A DNA stretch of 64,000 nt from contig CM029384.1 of NCBI GenBank assembly GCA_017165825.1, forward strand, positions 16,502,719 through 16,566,718. Reading direction: 5' to 3'. The notes beneath the pieces were generated by a model. The model saw only the letters and a program-made list of their open reading frames with translations, made no database searches and was not told where the DNA came from. This DNA comes from Hepsetus odoe. Its lineage: Eukaryota; Chordata; Actinopteri; Characiformes; Hepsetidae. A program made the translations under genes and the position numbers. Below, in pieces: positions 35,640 to 46,826 of the stretch (its first letter is position 1; each line of letters opens with the position of its first letter).

Positions 35640-35955
35640 ACCACAGAATTAGAAATTGCGCTGACGAAAAGACAGGAGGCGGAGCTGGAGAGTTAAAGAT
35701 GATGAGATTTTCATTGGGTGTGATGAGGCTGGACAGGAACAGAAATGAGTATATTAGAGGGACAGCTAAGGTTAGATGTTTTGGAGACAAAGTTAGAGAA
35801 GCAAGGTTATGTTGGTTTGGACATGTCCAAGGAGAGACAGATAATATTGGGAGGAGGATGTTGAAGATGGAGCTGATGGACATGGTGAGAGAGGACATGC
35901 AGGTGGCTGGTTTGAAGGAGGAAGAAGCAGAGGAAATGTAGACGGATGATCCACT
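35640..35955 (+). pseudogene. RTE LINE ORF2 C-terminus and 3' end
   Basis: Reading the plus strand gives 'MMRFSLGVMRLDRNRNEYIR', then 'FGDKVREARLCWFGHVQGE', then 'IGRRMLKMELMDMVREDMQV' and 'AGLKEEEAEEM' before a stop. The 'WFGHV' and 'MDMVREDM' phrases are the typical C-terminal end of this RTE-type ORF2. The 3' end 'gatccactgtggcaacc' follows, matching the minus-strand ends at 13672 and 52120. The element is 5' truncated and lies between two SINEs. Confidence 0.8.
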
Positions 35956-35971
35956 GTGGCAACCATTTAAC

Positions 35972-36197
35972 CAGTCCTTTTCTGCCACTTGTCCCAAGCA
36001 GGGTCACAGGAGTCCATCCCAGCTCACACACAGGGCAAAGGACAGGGGATACCCTGTCCAGCCCATCACAGGGAGGAGCAAGATGGGGACAGGACCTTGC
36101 TCAAGGGTACCTCGGGGCAACCTATTGGGAAGGGGTTCAAAGCCCCGATCCTCCGATCATGCGGCCAATGCCCTAACCGCTAGGCCACCGCTGCCCC
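35972..36197 (-). repeat. SINE family A copy (inverted)
   Basis: The plus strand shows the complement of family A: 'ttttctgccacttgtcccaa', 'cccagctcacacacagggca', the shared core 'accttgctcaagggtacctc', box B complement 'gggttcaaagcccc', and 'aggccaccgctgcccc'. Confidence 0.9.
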
Positions 36198-36228
36198 ACC
36201 CTTTAACCAGAGCAGCCAAAAAGAAAGA

Positions 36229-36250
36229 GGAAGAAGAAGAAGAAGAAGAA
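36229..36250. repeat. (GAA)n microsatellite
   Basis: A short run of GAA/AAG triplets just after the SINE A copy. Confidence 0.9.
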
Positions 36251-37516
36251 ACGTACTAAACCCTATAAATCTTCAGGACACCAGGAATATACCACTTATC
36301 TCAGATGTGTCAAAAGAAATGCTCTAACTTCTTTTAAACTAAACTCCACTGACAGGGCACTTAGGAAAAGAGAAAAGTCTGTCGGCTTGAAATATTTATA
36401 GAACAATGTCAGAATTCAATGAGCAGGTGTTGAAAAGGCTGCACAATACCATTAAAATGTCTAAAATCACAGTTAGAAATAATATAAAATGGACATTGTG
36501 GCAGATAGGTGGATGGCTTACCTGCTCGTTTATTTTGTTTTAATTAAATAGTGATGCAATCTTGTGGCTGTCTTAGTTCTAGTACTTGATTTAGAGCAAT
36601 GGCCACTTCATCATATATTTAAACCACGCTTGAAAACTTTCAAACATGTTAGTTTGTACATTTTGACATTCGAAGAGCTTCTTTCGCTGAAGTTGCACCA
36701 GATCAATTGCTTTAAACAAAGTTTCTTGACAGTTTCTTTAGCTTTAAAGTAAAGAATGGAAAGAAGAAAACATGTTATCAACCTCCCAAAGTTTTAATAA
36801 CCACTCAGTCCTTTTTTAGACATGGTTCAGAAAGGTGGTTATTCTGTAGAATCGCTCAAGTCTCTTTTCAGCATCACAAACAACAGGGAGTTGAAGCAGA
36901 AGTGACTGCATTTGTAATTACAGAACAAACAACTGCAAACACAGCAAGCCAGCATGCTGGCTTAAACTCAAAGTGTCCTGTTTCAAATGTATTATGAGAA
37001 ACTAAGTCATTGAAAAAGACAGCTGTGCTGAAAACTTTTGGAGGTCAAAGAAGGAGAGGTCAGCCAGCAACAAGATGTATGGAGACCTTAAAATTAACAA
37101 GCAGTTAAGAAACCAAACCACTCATATATAGTTACAGTTTTAAGCACAGGGAAAAAAATCTTTGATTTAAACAAAAACTAAACCTAAACAACCAAGAAAA
37201 CTAACCTTGCATGAATCATTGGTGCGTACTATGAACCGGAGGGGAAACTGGCAGTATTTTTTTTGCAACCAGAAATTGTGGTCATGAACAGATGCGAAAA
37301 TTTAGTGAACTTTTTGATCGTAACCCGATTTGAACATGTTCGAAAAACGTTCGTGATCAGATGTTCCACCGTCTTCTGTATAGTCTGCTATAAACTGTTA
37401 CAGTAGTATAGTTAACACTGCTTACGTATCATTCAATTCATATAAAAGTATTCTAATAAGAGATACCAAAGATTTTTATTATATCATTTTGTTATAAGAA
37501 AGGGATTTTTTTGTCC
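36251..37516. other. no recognisable gene
   Basis: A stretch near 37045 ('gtcaaagaaggagaggtcag') is faintly reminiscent of LINE C-terminal coding but is too short to call. Confidence 0.4.
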
Positions 37517-37736
37517 TAGTGAAACACGGCACAGCACACAGTGAGACACAAAATTCAACCTCACTTTTTACCCATACACGCCGTACAGCAGGGGGCAGCT
37601 ATTTGAAGCACCCAGGGAGCAGTAATAGGCACAGTACCTTATTCAAGAGAACCTCAGGGCAACCTCCTGGTCTGGGATTCAAACCCACGACCTTCCAATC
37701 CCAGGGCCTTGTCCCTAACCACTAGGCCACTGCTGC
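37517..37736 (-). repeat. SINE family B copy (inverted)
   Basis: The plus strand shows 'cacggcacagcacacagtga', 'cgtacagcagggggcagcta', a degenerate core 'taccttattcaagagaacct', box B complement 'gggattcaaacccac' and 'ctaaccactaggccactgct'. Confidence 0.9.
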
Positions 37737-39090
37737 CTATATAATGAATATATAGCATACAATTATATTGCAAAATTGTGATGAAATATAACTACGTATG
37801 TTTCATATACTATCATGATAACTTTTAACCAAATTAAAATCATATTTTGGTTGAGTGTGTTAATTGGCTTGTTAAATGTAGTAGCTTTTTAATTGCAAAT
37901 GCATGATTAACATAACTGCTAGTGTTGACCGTTTATGCTTATTTTTGAACACAAAGCCTGTGTAACTTTTTACATCATATGGAATTCATCCACAATTAAG
38001 AAACAGTGTGATTCAACAGTCAAGTGAAACTGAGCAAGCCGATTTGCTACATAATATCCATGTATACTACTTATAAAGATGAGTAAATGGTAGGTTTTGT
38101 CCCTTTATCTGCCAATCGAAAATCCTAATGAAACTTTAACATTGTTAAAAGACTTCTCTAGTTTGCCGGGCCATAAAAAAAAAAAAAAAATGTTTTATAA
38201 ATAATGCATCTTGCAGAGAGAGGAAGAAAATGTTCTGCATGAAAAGATTGTGTGGAACAAAAGTAGGCATTGTGTTGCACATCCCTTTGTCCTTAAAACA
38301 ACATCATTTGATCTGGGCAGAGACTCAGCAAGGTGTTTAAAGAGCTCTGCAGGGATGCTGTTTATTGGCAGACAGCAGTGCTTTCAATAAGATGCTAAAA
38401 CTCGTTTTGCAAACTGGACCGAGATGTAGTGACTGGCCAAGTCACTGGATTAAGATGAATGCATTGTCATGTTCCTGGCACACTTGTGGGCAACAATGTC
38501 CAGAAATCCTTTGGCATTCAAACAGTGTTCCACTTTGGCATTCAAACATTGTTCCAGAGTGAGACTCAGTCTAAGGTTGTGCAATATAGCATCTATCAAT
38601 TTACCTCAACACTGGCCTTTATATTATGGAGGTCACCTTTTGATTAAATAAAGGAATAAATCTGATACATCCAAAAAATCCTTAGCTGAAAGAACTTTGG
38701 TCGATGTATGCCATCCTTGAATTGTGTCACTTTAAGGGCTCATCCATGTGGTTTTAAAATATTTTAATATATTTGAATATGTATAAGACAACCTGATTAA
38801 ACACAACACATAATTTATCGAAGAGAAAAATACAGCATTTTATGTTTGGTGGGTCCAGCCAGTCTGTTAGCATCCATATTAAAGTCACTTTTCTTACACC
38901 TTCCCTGAAATAGAAGAATTATCTACCACCCATGTTACCTGATCACTGGTGGTCCAACAGGGTTCCCGGTCACTGATGAAAGGGGGCAACGATGGAGAGA
39001 AAGAAGTGAAAGTCTACAAAGTTCATTTTACATGATAAATGGACTAAATGAAGAGGCTTTTATGTACATATCAAAAAGCAACAGTAAATT
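37737..39090. other. no recognisable gene
   Basis: AT-rich sequence with an A15-16 run near 38176. A direct repeat of 'ggcattcaaacagtgttcc' / 'ggcattcaaacattgttcc' occurs at about 38513 and 38537. Confidence 0.4.
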
Positions 39091-39094
39091 TAAA

Positions 39095-39752
39095 GAGAGC
39101 CCATCTTCACCATGTTCTACAGGGGAACCATTGAGAGTATCCTGAGTATCTGCATCACTGTCTGGTACGGAAACTGCAACGTCTCTGACCGCAAGTCCCT
39201 ACAACAGATAGTAAGGATGGCTGAGAAGGTCATCGGGGTCTTTCTGCCTTATTTTCAGGTCTTCTGTTTAACCACTCGCTGCATCCACAAAGCAAACAGG
39301 ATGATCCCGCACACTTGTATCACACGCTCCACTCATACACTCGTATTTATCCATATTTGCTGTTTCACACACATGCATATTTATTATCATTATTTAATTT
39401 GCACTCCGCACTTTGTAACGATGCTGCTTTACAAAGTGTTATTTACGATACTGCTGCTGTGTGCAGTACTACTCAATACTGCTGCTCTTTTCCACTCATG
39501 TACAGACTGCTTGTTTTCTAAGTTGGACGAATGTTCTCTGTCCTCCATTGTGCAATTGTTTTTAGCACTGGTTGTTGTCTTGTCTGCACTTGTTCGTCCT
39601 GTCTGCACTTGTCTCATGGTGTGTTTTATGTCATGTTAGATATTGTCCCATTTGTAACACCAGGGTCCTGGAGGAACGTAGTCTTGTTTCTCTGGGTACT
39701 GTGTATATGGCTGAAATGACAATAAAACCTACTTGACATGAATTGACTTGAT
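39095..39752 (+). mobile_element. 5'-truncated L2-like LINE: ORF2 C-terminus and 3' tail
   Basis: The first third encodes the C-terminal region of a CR1/L2-type ORF2: 'FYRGTIESILSICITVWYGN' then 'SDRKSLQQIVRMAEKVIGV' and a degenerate 'TTRCIHKANRMI'. A long 3' untranslated region follows with 'tgaaatgacaataaaaccta', ending in 'cttgacatgaattgacttga', the near-tandem tail typical of fish L2 elements. Much of the 5' part is missing, as in most LINE copies. The clade call is from motif memory, and Rex1-type LINEs are an alternative. Confidence 0.8.
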
Positions 39753-40079
39753 TTGTAATTCACTAATATCTGATTTATATTAGCTATCCATGCATCGTAA
39801 GGTAGTAGACTAGCTAAAAACCCACACAGGTGAATGTTAGTACTTAAAAGCATCATTAACATCATTAACACTAGTGTACAGTGCAGTGAAATGTGGAGAG
39901 CTCACACTGAGCTGTGTGTCTGATGCATCGTCTTTGATCAGCCGGCTCCATCACTTTTCAGTGCTCCAGGATAATTTACAATTAAGCCATTTTGTTATAA
40001 ATTAGCGGCTGAATCTGCTGATATACTTCACATCAGTAGAGGTCCCATCCAACATCATATGAATTGAACACACTATAAA
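39753..40079. other. no recognisable feature
   Basis: Short gap between the LINE tail and a SINE A copy. Confidence 0.4.
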
Positions 40080-40316
40080 CAGTCAGTCAGTCATTTTCTG
40101 CCACTTGTCCCAAGCGGGGTTATGGGGGGTGCTGGAGCCCATCCCAGCTCACACAGGGTGAAGGGGGACCCTGGACAGGTCACCAGCCCATTGCAGAGAG
40201 GAGCAGTGACAGGGACAGCACCTTGCTCAAGGGTACCTCAGGGCAACCTATCAGGAAGGGGTTCGAACCCCCAATCCTCCAATCATACAGCCAATGCCCT
40301 AACCGCTAGGCCACCA
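40080..40316 (-). repeat. SINE family A copy (inverted), near full length
   Basis: The plus strand shows 'cagtcagtcagtcattttct', 'ccacttgtcccaagcggggt', 'caccttgctcaagggtacct', box B complement 'gggttcgaaccccc', and 'ctaaccgctaggccacca'. The tail is a CAGT repeat rather than the ATCC repeat seen in other copies. Confidence 0.9.
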
Positions 40317-41414
40317 TGAAGACTATAAACAACACATTTTTACTCTCTTGGTGAATCCATGATCACAGCAACAGTCCCACTCCTCATGTAGAATCCATAA
40401 ACAGATATTCTGATTTCCAGCTTTCTCAAATAATACTATTTAATATTAGCAATTTAAAAGGCCATAGAAAAATGGTATTTTGCTTTTATTAAATAAAATA
40501 AATAATAAAATAATTTTTGTAGGAAATGGTTTCAATTTCAAACAAACCTTTCACATCTTAGTCTGTGCAGAAAGCTGTAAACTCAGCCCTTTTTGAATTC
40601 ACAACTTTCATGATATCATACAAATCAAGACTTTTCCATATATCTACCTATTCGGCCTACAGCACTTTGGCCCATTTATGATAACATTAACAGGAATGAT
40701 TTAAAATTGTTCTGCTTTTTGGATGAGTCACAGTAAAGGGCCAGCCAATAAAAACAGAACTCATTTACAAGGCACAGCAACAAAAACAGCCAATTTCCCT
40801 ACTCAGAAGGGAAAATGAGAAGCTAGAAAGTGGTCATGTGTCAAAAATGAATTATAAGTGTTTTTGGTACATAAAACCACATAAAGATCTTAAGTGGACC
40901 TCAGGGTCGGAAATAAAACACAATAAATGTAGGACATGAGACCTTTAATGTGTGCCATTGAAGAACATGAGTGATTCAGGCACCTCACATAACCTTGATG
41001 ATAATGTCTGGCAATAAATAGTTTTTACTTCTGCAGAGAAGAAATAAAGTAAACTGCATTTTTTTTAGGGAGAAAGAAAATCGTCTTAATCAGGCACCTG
41101 CACATAGAAGTAAAGGCTTTCCAATAAAGCCCTTATAAAAGGCTAATGCAATGTGACAGAAGAGTCGTTAACATCCAGGCAATTCTCCCAACATCACAGA
41201 TTTTTTTTCCTTCAAGAAAGCACTACAAAGGCTGGAAAATCCGCAATCAAGCTGCCACACAGTAGCTTTCAGCTGCTGGATGATGAAATCGGCCTGGAGG
41301 ATTTCACAGCTTCTCATTTGTGAAGAAATTGTTTTTTTTTTTTTTTTTCTCTCCGTAGACTAAACACACTGAGTGGGGGTTTAACCAGTGCACAAATCAA
41401 CAGCATTTCTACCC

Positions 41415-41416
<2 letters not shown>
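40317..41416. other. no recognisable gene
   Basis: Contains a T-rich run at 41331-41349. Nothing else was recognised. Confidence 0.4.

Positions 41417-41453
<37 letters not shown>
41417..41453. repeat. (GA)n microsatellite
   Basis: About 18 GA units. Confidence 0.97.
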
Positions 41454-41455
<2 letters not shown>

Positions 41456-41932
41456 ATTGACAAGGCTCTCAATAAAGAAAGTCAGCTGAGGCACAGGGAA
41501 AGAGCTTTGCTTTGTTTCAGTCTACAAGGATTATCTTAGAGGGTAAGAGTGCTAGTCTTCTTGACATTTCAAGTGCTTCTGGGAACCACAAATCGTTTCC
41601 CCGTACGACTCCCGGCAAGCTTTTTGCACACTTTGACCTGGACTGACTTTCCCTTTCTAATCCTGTTTCCAGATGACCTCTGAACAGCTGAACATAACAG
41701 ATGGTGCTGAACCGGACAAGGGTCACACAAAGACTTCCCCAGTGATTACTGTGAATATGCATCTTGCCATCAGCTCCTAATGTGTTATTTATATACAAGA
41801 AGGCAGCATTAACTAACAGGATCAGAAACAACTGGGTGGCAATCCCTCAAACTTCATCAGGTCTAGTGTAAATGACTCATTTAATGACCCACTCCACTTT
41901 ATATTTATATTACTTACAAAAGTTTGTTGTAG
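41454..41932. other. no recognisable gene
   Basis: A 104-codon minus-strand frame at 41517-41831 has no recognised motif and is treated as chance. Confidence 0.4.

Positions 41933-42006
<74 letters not shown>
41933..42006. repeat. (TCTA)n microsatellite, about 18 units
   Basis: A pure tetranucleotide run. Confidence 0.97.
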
Positions 42007-42121
42007 AGAATTTTTCATATTTTCATCATAATTAATTAAATGCCCTGTCTTGAGCAGTTTAGGTGTCCAGACATGTGACCATAGAAGGAAATCTTTCCAT
42101 TTTACACTGATACAAGTTTAG

Positions 42122-42397
42122 CTGGGCAGTGGTGGCCTAGTGGTTAGGGCATTGGCCACATGATCGGAGGATCGGGGGTTCGAACTGCTTCCCAATAGGT
42201 TGCCCTGAGGTACCCTTGAGCAAGGTGCCGTCCCTGTCCTGCCGTCCCTGTCCTGCCGTCCCTGTCCTGCTCCTCCCTGCGATGGGCTGGCGACCTGTCC
42301 AGGGTGCGTCCCCTGTCCTCGCCCTGTGTGTGCTGGGCTGGACACCAGCACTCCCCTGCGACCCTGTTTGGGACAAGTGGCAGAAAATGGATGGATG
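42122..42397 (+). repeat. SINE family A copy with internal triplication
   Basis: Head 'cagtggtggcctagtggtta', box B 'gggggttcgaactgc', core 'cccttgagcaaggtgccgtc', then three copies of a 'ccgtccctgtcctg' unit (42230-42272). The tail runs to 'agcactcccctgcgaccctg' and 'aaaatggatggatg'. Confidence 0.92.
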
Positions 42398-43293
42398 CAC
42401 TCTAATTGCAATAATATTTCATAAACTAATCATCTCCTGAAATCTGTAACATGGCCATGCAAGTTATTGTGAATAAATCTATCTCGCTGATAAGAAAAGG
42501 GAAAGGAAGTAAGAGAATATGTTCTGTTTTGGGCCGTTTCTGTCACAGTCATGCGTGTTTCACATCAAACCCCCAAATGACATTAATTAAGCCTTTTTAA
42601 GGATCATGCCAAAAAAACACTTATAGCTGGCAGATGACACACATTAGCACAGCAGAGAACAGTGTCAGTAAGGCGTGCTTTTGTCAACATATGCATTCTC
42701 ACCTGAATATGTTCTTGATTTATTTCAAATACCAAGGATGCAGTGGTTCATGATTTGCAGAGAAAAATTACTAAAAGTCCAAACATTCACCATGTTATCA
42801 CTGCCACTAGCCAAGAAACACAATGTTTGTGTGCCTCTTTAGTACATATTATAGATTAAGTTTGTGCCATCAGATTTTCAGTTTTTGGTAGTAAAGTCAG
42901 GTTGAGAATTTCTAACCTTCCCAGGCGTTGAGTTTCATTTGATGATGGTTTTTAGAATAAAACCTAAACTTGTTTTTAAGGCAAAAATGTCTTTATTGAT
43001 TGTGTACAGTGATTTAGTACAATTTTTAAAAGTTGTGCTTAAAGACATTGTATCATTAGTCTTGGGTCAAATCCTCCTGAACAGGTTACCTCACAGAGAA
43101 AAAATCTAAATTTCCAGTGTAACAATGTCAGTTTTTCAATAGAAACATTGCAAACTTTTCAGCTATTTCCTTTATTCTTGGTGTGATCTTATGTTTTGTT
43201 GATCATGACACAGAGTTTGATAGTTCCAAATTATGACAAAAAGAGAAAACAAAAATATTTAGGGGATGAACTATACAGGCATGATTTGTTTAA
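42398..43293. other. no recognisable gene
   Basis: AT-rich; nothing recognised. Confidence 0.4.
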
Positions 43294-43531
43294 GGGGCAG
43301 CGGTGGTCTAGTGGTCAGGGAATCGGAAGGTTGTGGGTTCAAACTCCTTACCAGTAGGTTGCCCTGAGGTACCCTTGAGCAAGGTACCGTCCCCGTCTGC
43401 TCCCTGGGTGCTTTCAATAGCTGCCCACTGCTGCACGGTGTTTGAGTGCATGGGTTAAATGCAGAGGTCCAATTTTGTTGTGGTTCACTGTGTTGTGACC
43501 TCGCAATAACAAATGGTTGTCACTTTCACTT
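43294..43531 (+). repeat. SINE family B copy, near full length
   Basis: Head 'ggggcagcggtggtctagtg', box B 'gggttcaaactcc', core 'cccttgagcaaggtaccgtc', 'tgcccactgctgcacggtgt' and tail 'aatggttgtcactttcactt'. Confidence 0.92.
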
Positions 43532-43925
43532 CAATTTTTTTAGGAATTATTAGATTACTACTATCTCAAAGTGCCTAATTAACTACGTTACAGTATTATT
43601 TTCTTCAAACAAGGCTGCACAAAAGTTTTTCCCTGGGAACTAAACTGCAGCTCTGGTACAGGAGATATCACATCACAGGTTTCTTTGCTGAATTTATTTT
43701 AGGACAAAAAGGATTATTTTTTGATTTATCCATGCTATCTAAAGATTAGTGGGTTAACAGTAGCTCCTCTTTATGGCAGCAGTGTTCTGTCTTAAAATAT
43801 TAGTCCACTTGAAGCCACACGACACACAAATGGAAACTCTAATATTTTCTGTAATCAAAAAAACCCACTTCTGACAATAACATGGGCCACTTAGTACTCA
43901 TTCTAGTCAGCAGAAATGTACATTT
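43532..43925. other. no recognisable feature
   Basis: Nothing recognised. Confidence 0.4.
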
Positions 43926-44137
43926 AATTATTTACATTTATGGTATTTAGCAGATGCTCTTATCCAGAGTGACTTTTTTCCATTTTGTAATTACAGGGAC
44001 AGTCTCTCTCTCAGGAGTAACTTGGGGTTAAGAGACATGCTTGGAAACCAAATGGTGGTGATGCTGGAGGATGGATTCAAACCTGAGGCTGCTTAGTCCA
44101 TAGGCAAGTATCCTACCACTGAACCACTGCCACCCCC
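43926..44137 (-). repeat. SINE family C copy (inverted)
   Basis: The plus strand starts 'tttacatttatggtatttag' with 'cagatgctcttatccagagt', the widespread fish repeat tail, and ends 'gtatcctaccactgaaccac' next to 'tgccaccccc', the complement of a tRNA-like head (box A 'gtggttcagtggtaggatac'). Confidence 0.85.
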
Positions 44138-44655
44138 AAGAAACACTCCTTGTTCCTATAAACTGAAGAGTTAAATAGATTGCTATCACTTTTCCAGAAT
44201 AAAATCAAAAGAAACAAGTCCCTGGTGTGTGTTATGGGATCCATTACACAAGCTTCTAGTGCCCAACATGCACACAGGCTCATGCTACAACCACTGATGT
44301 GTTTACATAATACAGAAAATGCCTCAATGTGCTGGTGAGAATGACCAAATTGAGGCATTAAGGCTTAATTAGAGTTGCACAAATAAACCAAACAGTGTAA
44401 TCTGATCCTTCTAGCTGAAATCACTGCAACGTGAAGATAATGAAATGTAAATGGACTAAATCCAATGTCACAGCAATAGAGCTGCTGGCAGTGGGTAACC
44501 ATTTATTATGATTTACCATCCAATTAGCCTTGCTAACACTTTCTTTGAATTTTTAAGATGTGCAAACATGAACATACACATGGATACACACACACTGCTC
44601 CTCAACTTCTAAAGAAACCGCTAAGGCTGACAGGAAGCCATTTCAATGTTGACTA
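44138..44655. other. no recognisable gene
   Basis: Nothing recognised. Confidence 0.4.
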
Positions 44656-44689
44656 GATTAGAAGAAGAAGAAGAAGGAGAAGAGGAAGA

Positions 44690-44885
44690 GGAAGGCATAT
44701 CTGGATACTGGAGGAAGCAGAGTGGAAGTGAGGAGGTGAACTTTGAATGTTGGCATCATGACTGGTAAAGAGAGAGAGAGAGCTGCTATGATGGAGAGAA
44801 GGAACGAAGATATTTTGTGTTTTGAAGAGACTAGATGGAAGGCCAGTAAGGCCAGGTGTATTGGAGATGGGTTCAAACTACTGTC
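44690..44885 (+). pseudogene. RTE LINE ORF2 endonuclease N-terminal fragment
   Basis: In shifting plus-strand frames the sequence reads 'YWRKQSGSEEVNFECWHHDW' then 'AAMMERRNEDILCFEETRWK' and 'ASKARCIGDGFK'. These correspond to the start of an apurinic-type LINE endonuclease, where the 'Q/EETRWK' glutamate is the conserved catalytic acid. It is cut off at about 44885 and meets an oppositely oriented piece of the same domain. Confidence 0.7.
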
Positions 44886-44904
44886 CTACGCTGATTAGCA
44901 ACAC

Positions 44905-45078
44905 TCTCCCCTGTCTCTACTTTGCGCAGTCTCCGTTCTTTTTCAGACTGACCCTCCTGCAGAGGATGTAATCCACCTGTGTGCCCCTTCCTCCACTCTT
45001 ATACGTCACCCTGTGCTCCTCCCTCTTCTTAAAATAAGTGTTTACTACAGCCGTGTCTATCCTTTTAGTCAAATTCAC
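44905..45078 (-). pseudogene. RTE LINE ORF2 endonuclease, later fragment, inverted
   Basis: On the complement the frames give 'VNTYF-KKREEHRVTYKSGG' like wording ('EEGGAQGDV' in the shifted frame) and 'GTQVDYILCRR'-like coding near 44950-44990 ('gaggatgtaatccacctgtg' on plus). This is the C-terminal half of the same endonuclease that begins in the neighbouring plus-strand fragment. Decay is heavy and frames are mixed. Confidence 0.65.
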
Positions 45079-45149
45079 CAGTTTGTTTTTCAATTATGCT
45101 TCAAACCATTTCTGTTGGTCCACTCATCTTGAAATGTGTATCTCTCTTT

Positions 45150-45222
45150 TATTTTCTTAGACACTTGTCCTGAGCAGGGTTGCACGTGGTGTTGGAGCCT
45201 ATTCCATTCCATCGCAGCAAAC
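45150..45222 (-). repeat. repeat family D, first half (split by solo LTR)
   Basis: 'acttgtcctgagcagggttg' and 'gttggagcctattccattcc' are the tail end of family D in inverted orientation. The copy continues after the solo LTR at 45504. Confidence 0.7.
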
Positions 45223-45498
45223 TGTCACGGGTTCGGGTTTCGTTTCGGTCACGGTAGAGGGCGCTCTGTTCTGACTGAGCACACCTGAGCTCATGAAGGC
45301 ACAGGTGTGCTTCATTGGGGCTGCTATTTAAGCCCCGATGAGTCAGAACAGAGCATGGCTTATACACAAGGTGAAGCCTTACAGTTAATGGTGGTATTTT
45401 AGTTAATTGTGTCTTGTTTTGCTACCCTGTTTCATAAATTTATGTTCCGGATCCCTGGCTCAAAACAGACGTCCTTCCCGCACCACACCGCCATTACA
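45223..45498 (+). mobile_element. solo LTR of the LDLa-bearing element family
   Basis: 276 bp beginning TGTCACGGG and ending CCGCCATTACA, and closely similar to the LTRs at 17710 and 20355, including 'tagagggcgctctgttctga' and 'gctatttaagccccgatgag'. It is flanked by the perfect 5-bp direct repeat CAAAC (45218-45222 and 45499-45503), the target duplication size typical of Ty3/gypsy-type and related LTR elements. It represents recombination between two LTRs with loss of the interior. Confidence 0.92.
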
Positions 45499-45503
45499 CA
45501 AAC

Positions 45504-45717
45504 ACACACACACCTAGGGAGCAATATTACATCTCAAATTGATTGATTTCTTTGGATGGTGGGAGGAAAGGGCACCCAGAGGAAACCCATGCAGACACGG
45601 GGAGAACATGCAAACTCCACACAAAAAGAACTGGACCAACCTGCCAGGTAATCAATCCCAGGACCTTCTCACTGTGAGGTGACAGTGCTACCCACTGCAC
45701 CACCATGCTGCTCTAAA
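45504..45717 (-). repeat. repeat family D, second half
   Basis: 'ggtgggaggaaagggcaccc', 'gaggaaacccatgcagacac', 'gagaacatgcaaactccaca', 'tctcactgtgaggtgacagt' and 'actgcaccaccatgctg' complete the inverted family D copy that the solo LTR interrupts. Confidence 0.8.
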
Positions 45718-46576
45718 ATGTGCAAATGGAACTAATATTTTTAAATTAATTAATATGTTTATTGTTTATTATTTACTGACATATTTATTGGTCTTAGATC
45801 TATTTTATGTTCACTCAAGTTTTGTCAATCAATGGCACTGAAACCCTCTAAGATACACATAATGCTACTCTTGAGCACATTCAGCCCTGCATTTTAAAAA
45901 GACCTCATCTGAACGCCTCCTAATTCACCCAATGTATTATGAGTCGTGTCATGTACACCTCTGACTAAAAGCTCATTTTCTCTACTGCATTTATATATTC
46001 ATGAGTACAGCTCTCACTGGCTGCTGCCTCCATAGAGAAGACAGGATAGGTGTGAAGCGGAGGAAAGCACCAGGTTCATTTTTTTAAGCTTATATGAAAA
46101 GACCAAAGACTGCCACAAAATCACGAGCAGGTGTCAGCCAAGTATATCATTAGACAGCCAGGTATAATAGAGAAACTAATATATTCTCCTTATTTTATGC
46201 TAATTTAAACTAGACCAGTAAAAGGGATTTGCCTTTTACATGTACATCAAGCTAACGGTGGTTAACATGTCATTTTATGACAGGTGCTTAGATTAATTGC
46301 AGACGTTTAAAGCTCATAACAGAAATTCTATTAACATATTTTTTCTTGGAATGCCATAGTTTGGAGATTTTCACCCACAATAAAGATTTCAAAGCCTGTC
46401 TATGAACATTAATGTAACCTTTTAGCTTTAATAATGCCCACCTCCTCCACCTTGTTCCTCAGTCCCCTAATACCCCCAATACCCTGAATAAGGAAATTCT
46501 TGTTGGTTAAACCACTGAAAAAGAAACTGCTATTTAGAAACCTGGATAACATATAGCAGCATGATTAGCATTATAT
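45718..46576. other. no recognisable gene
   Basis: AT-rich; nothing recognised. Confidence 0.4.
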
Positions 46577-46587
46577 TAACACCAGGT

Positions 46588-46815
46588 GGAGGCAGCGGTG
46601 GCCAAGTGGTTAGGGAGTTGGCCCCGGATCGGAAGGTTGTGGGTTGCCCTGAGATACCCTTGAGCAAGGTGCCGTCCCCGTCAGTTTGCTCCTCTCTGCG
46701 ATAGGCTGGCGACCTGTCCAGGGTGTGTCCCGTCCTTCACCCTGTGTGAGCTGGGATGGACTCCAGCAGCCCCCCGCAACCTTATTTAGGACAAGCGGCC
46801 CAGAAAATGACTGAC
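46588..46815 (+). repeat. SINE family A copy with 11-bp target duplication
   Basis: Head 'ggcagcggtggccaagtggt', core 'acccttgagcaaggtgccgt', tail 'gtccttcaccctgtgtgagc' and 'agaaaatgactgac'. It is flanked by direct repeats 'taacaccaggt' at 46577-46587 and 46816-46826. Box B is deleted: sequence jumps from 'gttgtgggtt' to 'gccctgag'. Confidence 0.93.
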
Positions 46816-46826
46816 TAACACCAGGT

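Noticed and set aside
37045..37090. Possible LINE C-terminal coding ('gtcaaagaaggagaggtcag')
   Set aside because: Too short, and no flanking LINE sequence was recognised.
39112..39639. 175-codon frame read as a possible membrane protein
   Set aside because: The first third is LINE ORF2 C-terminus and the Leu/Cys-rich remainder is the LINE 3' untranslated region.
41933..42006. CRISPR-like regular repeat
   Set aside because: Simple tetranucleotide microsatellite with no spacers; vertebrate context.
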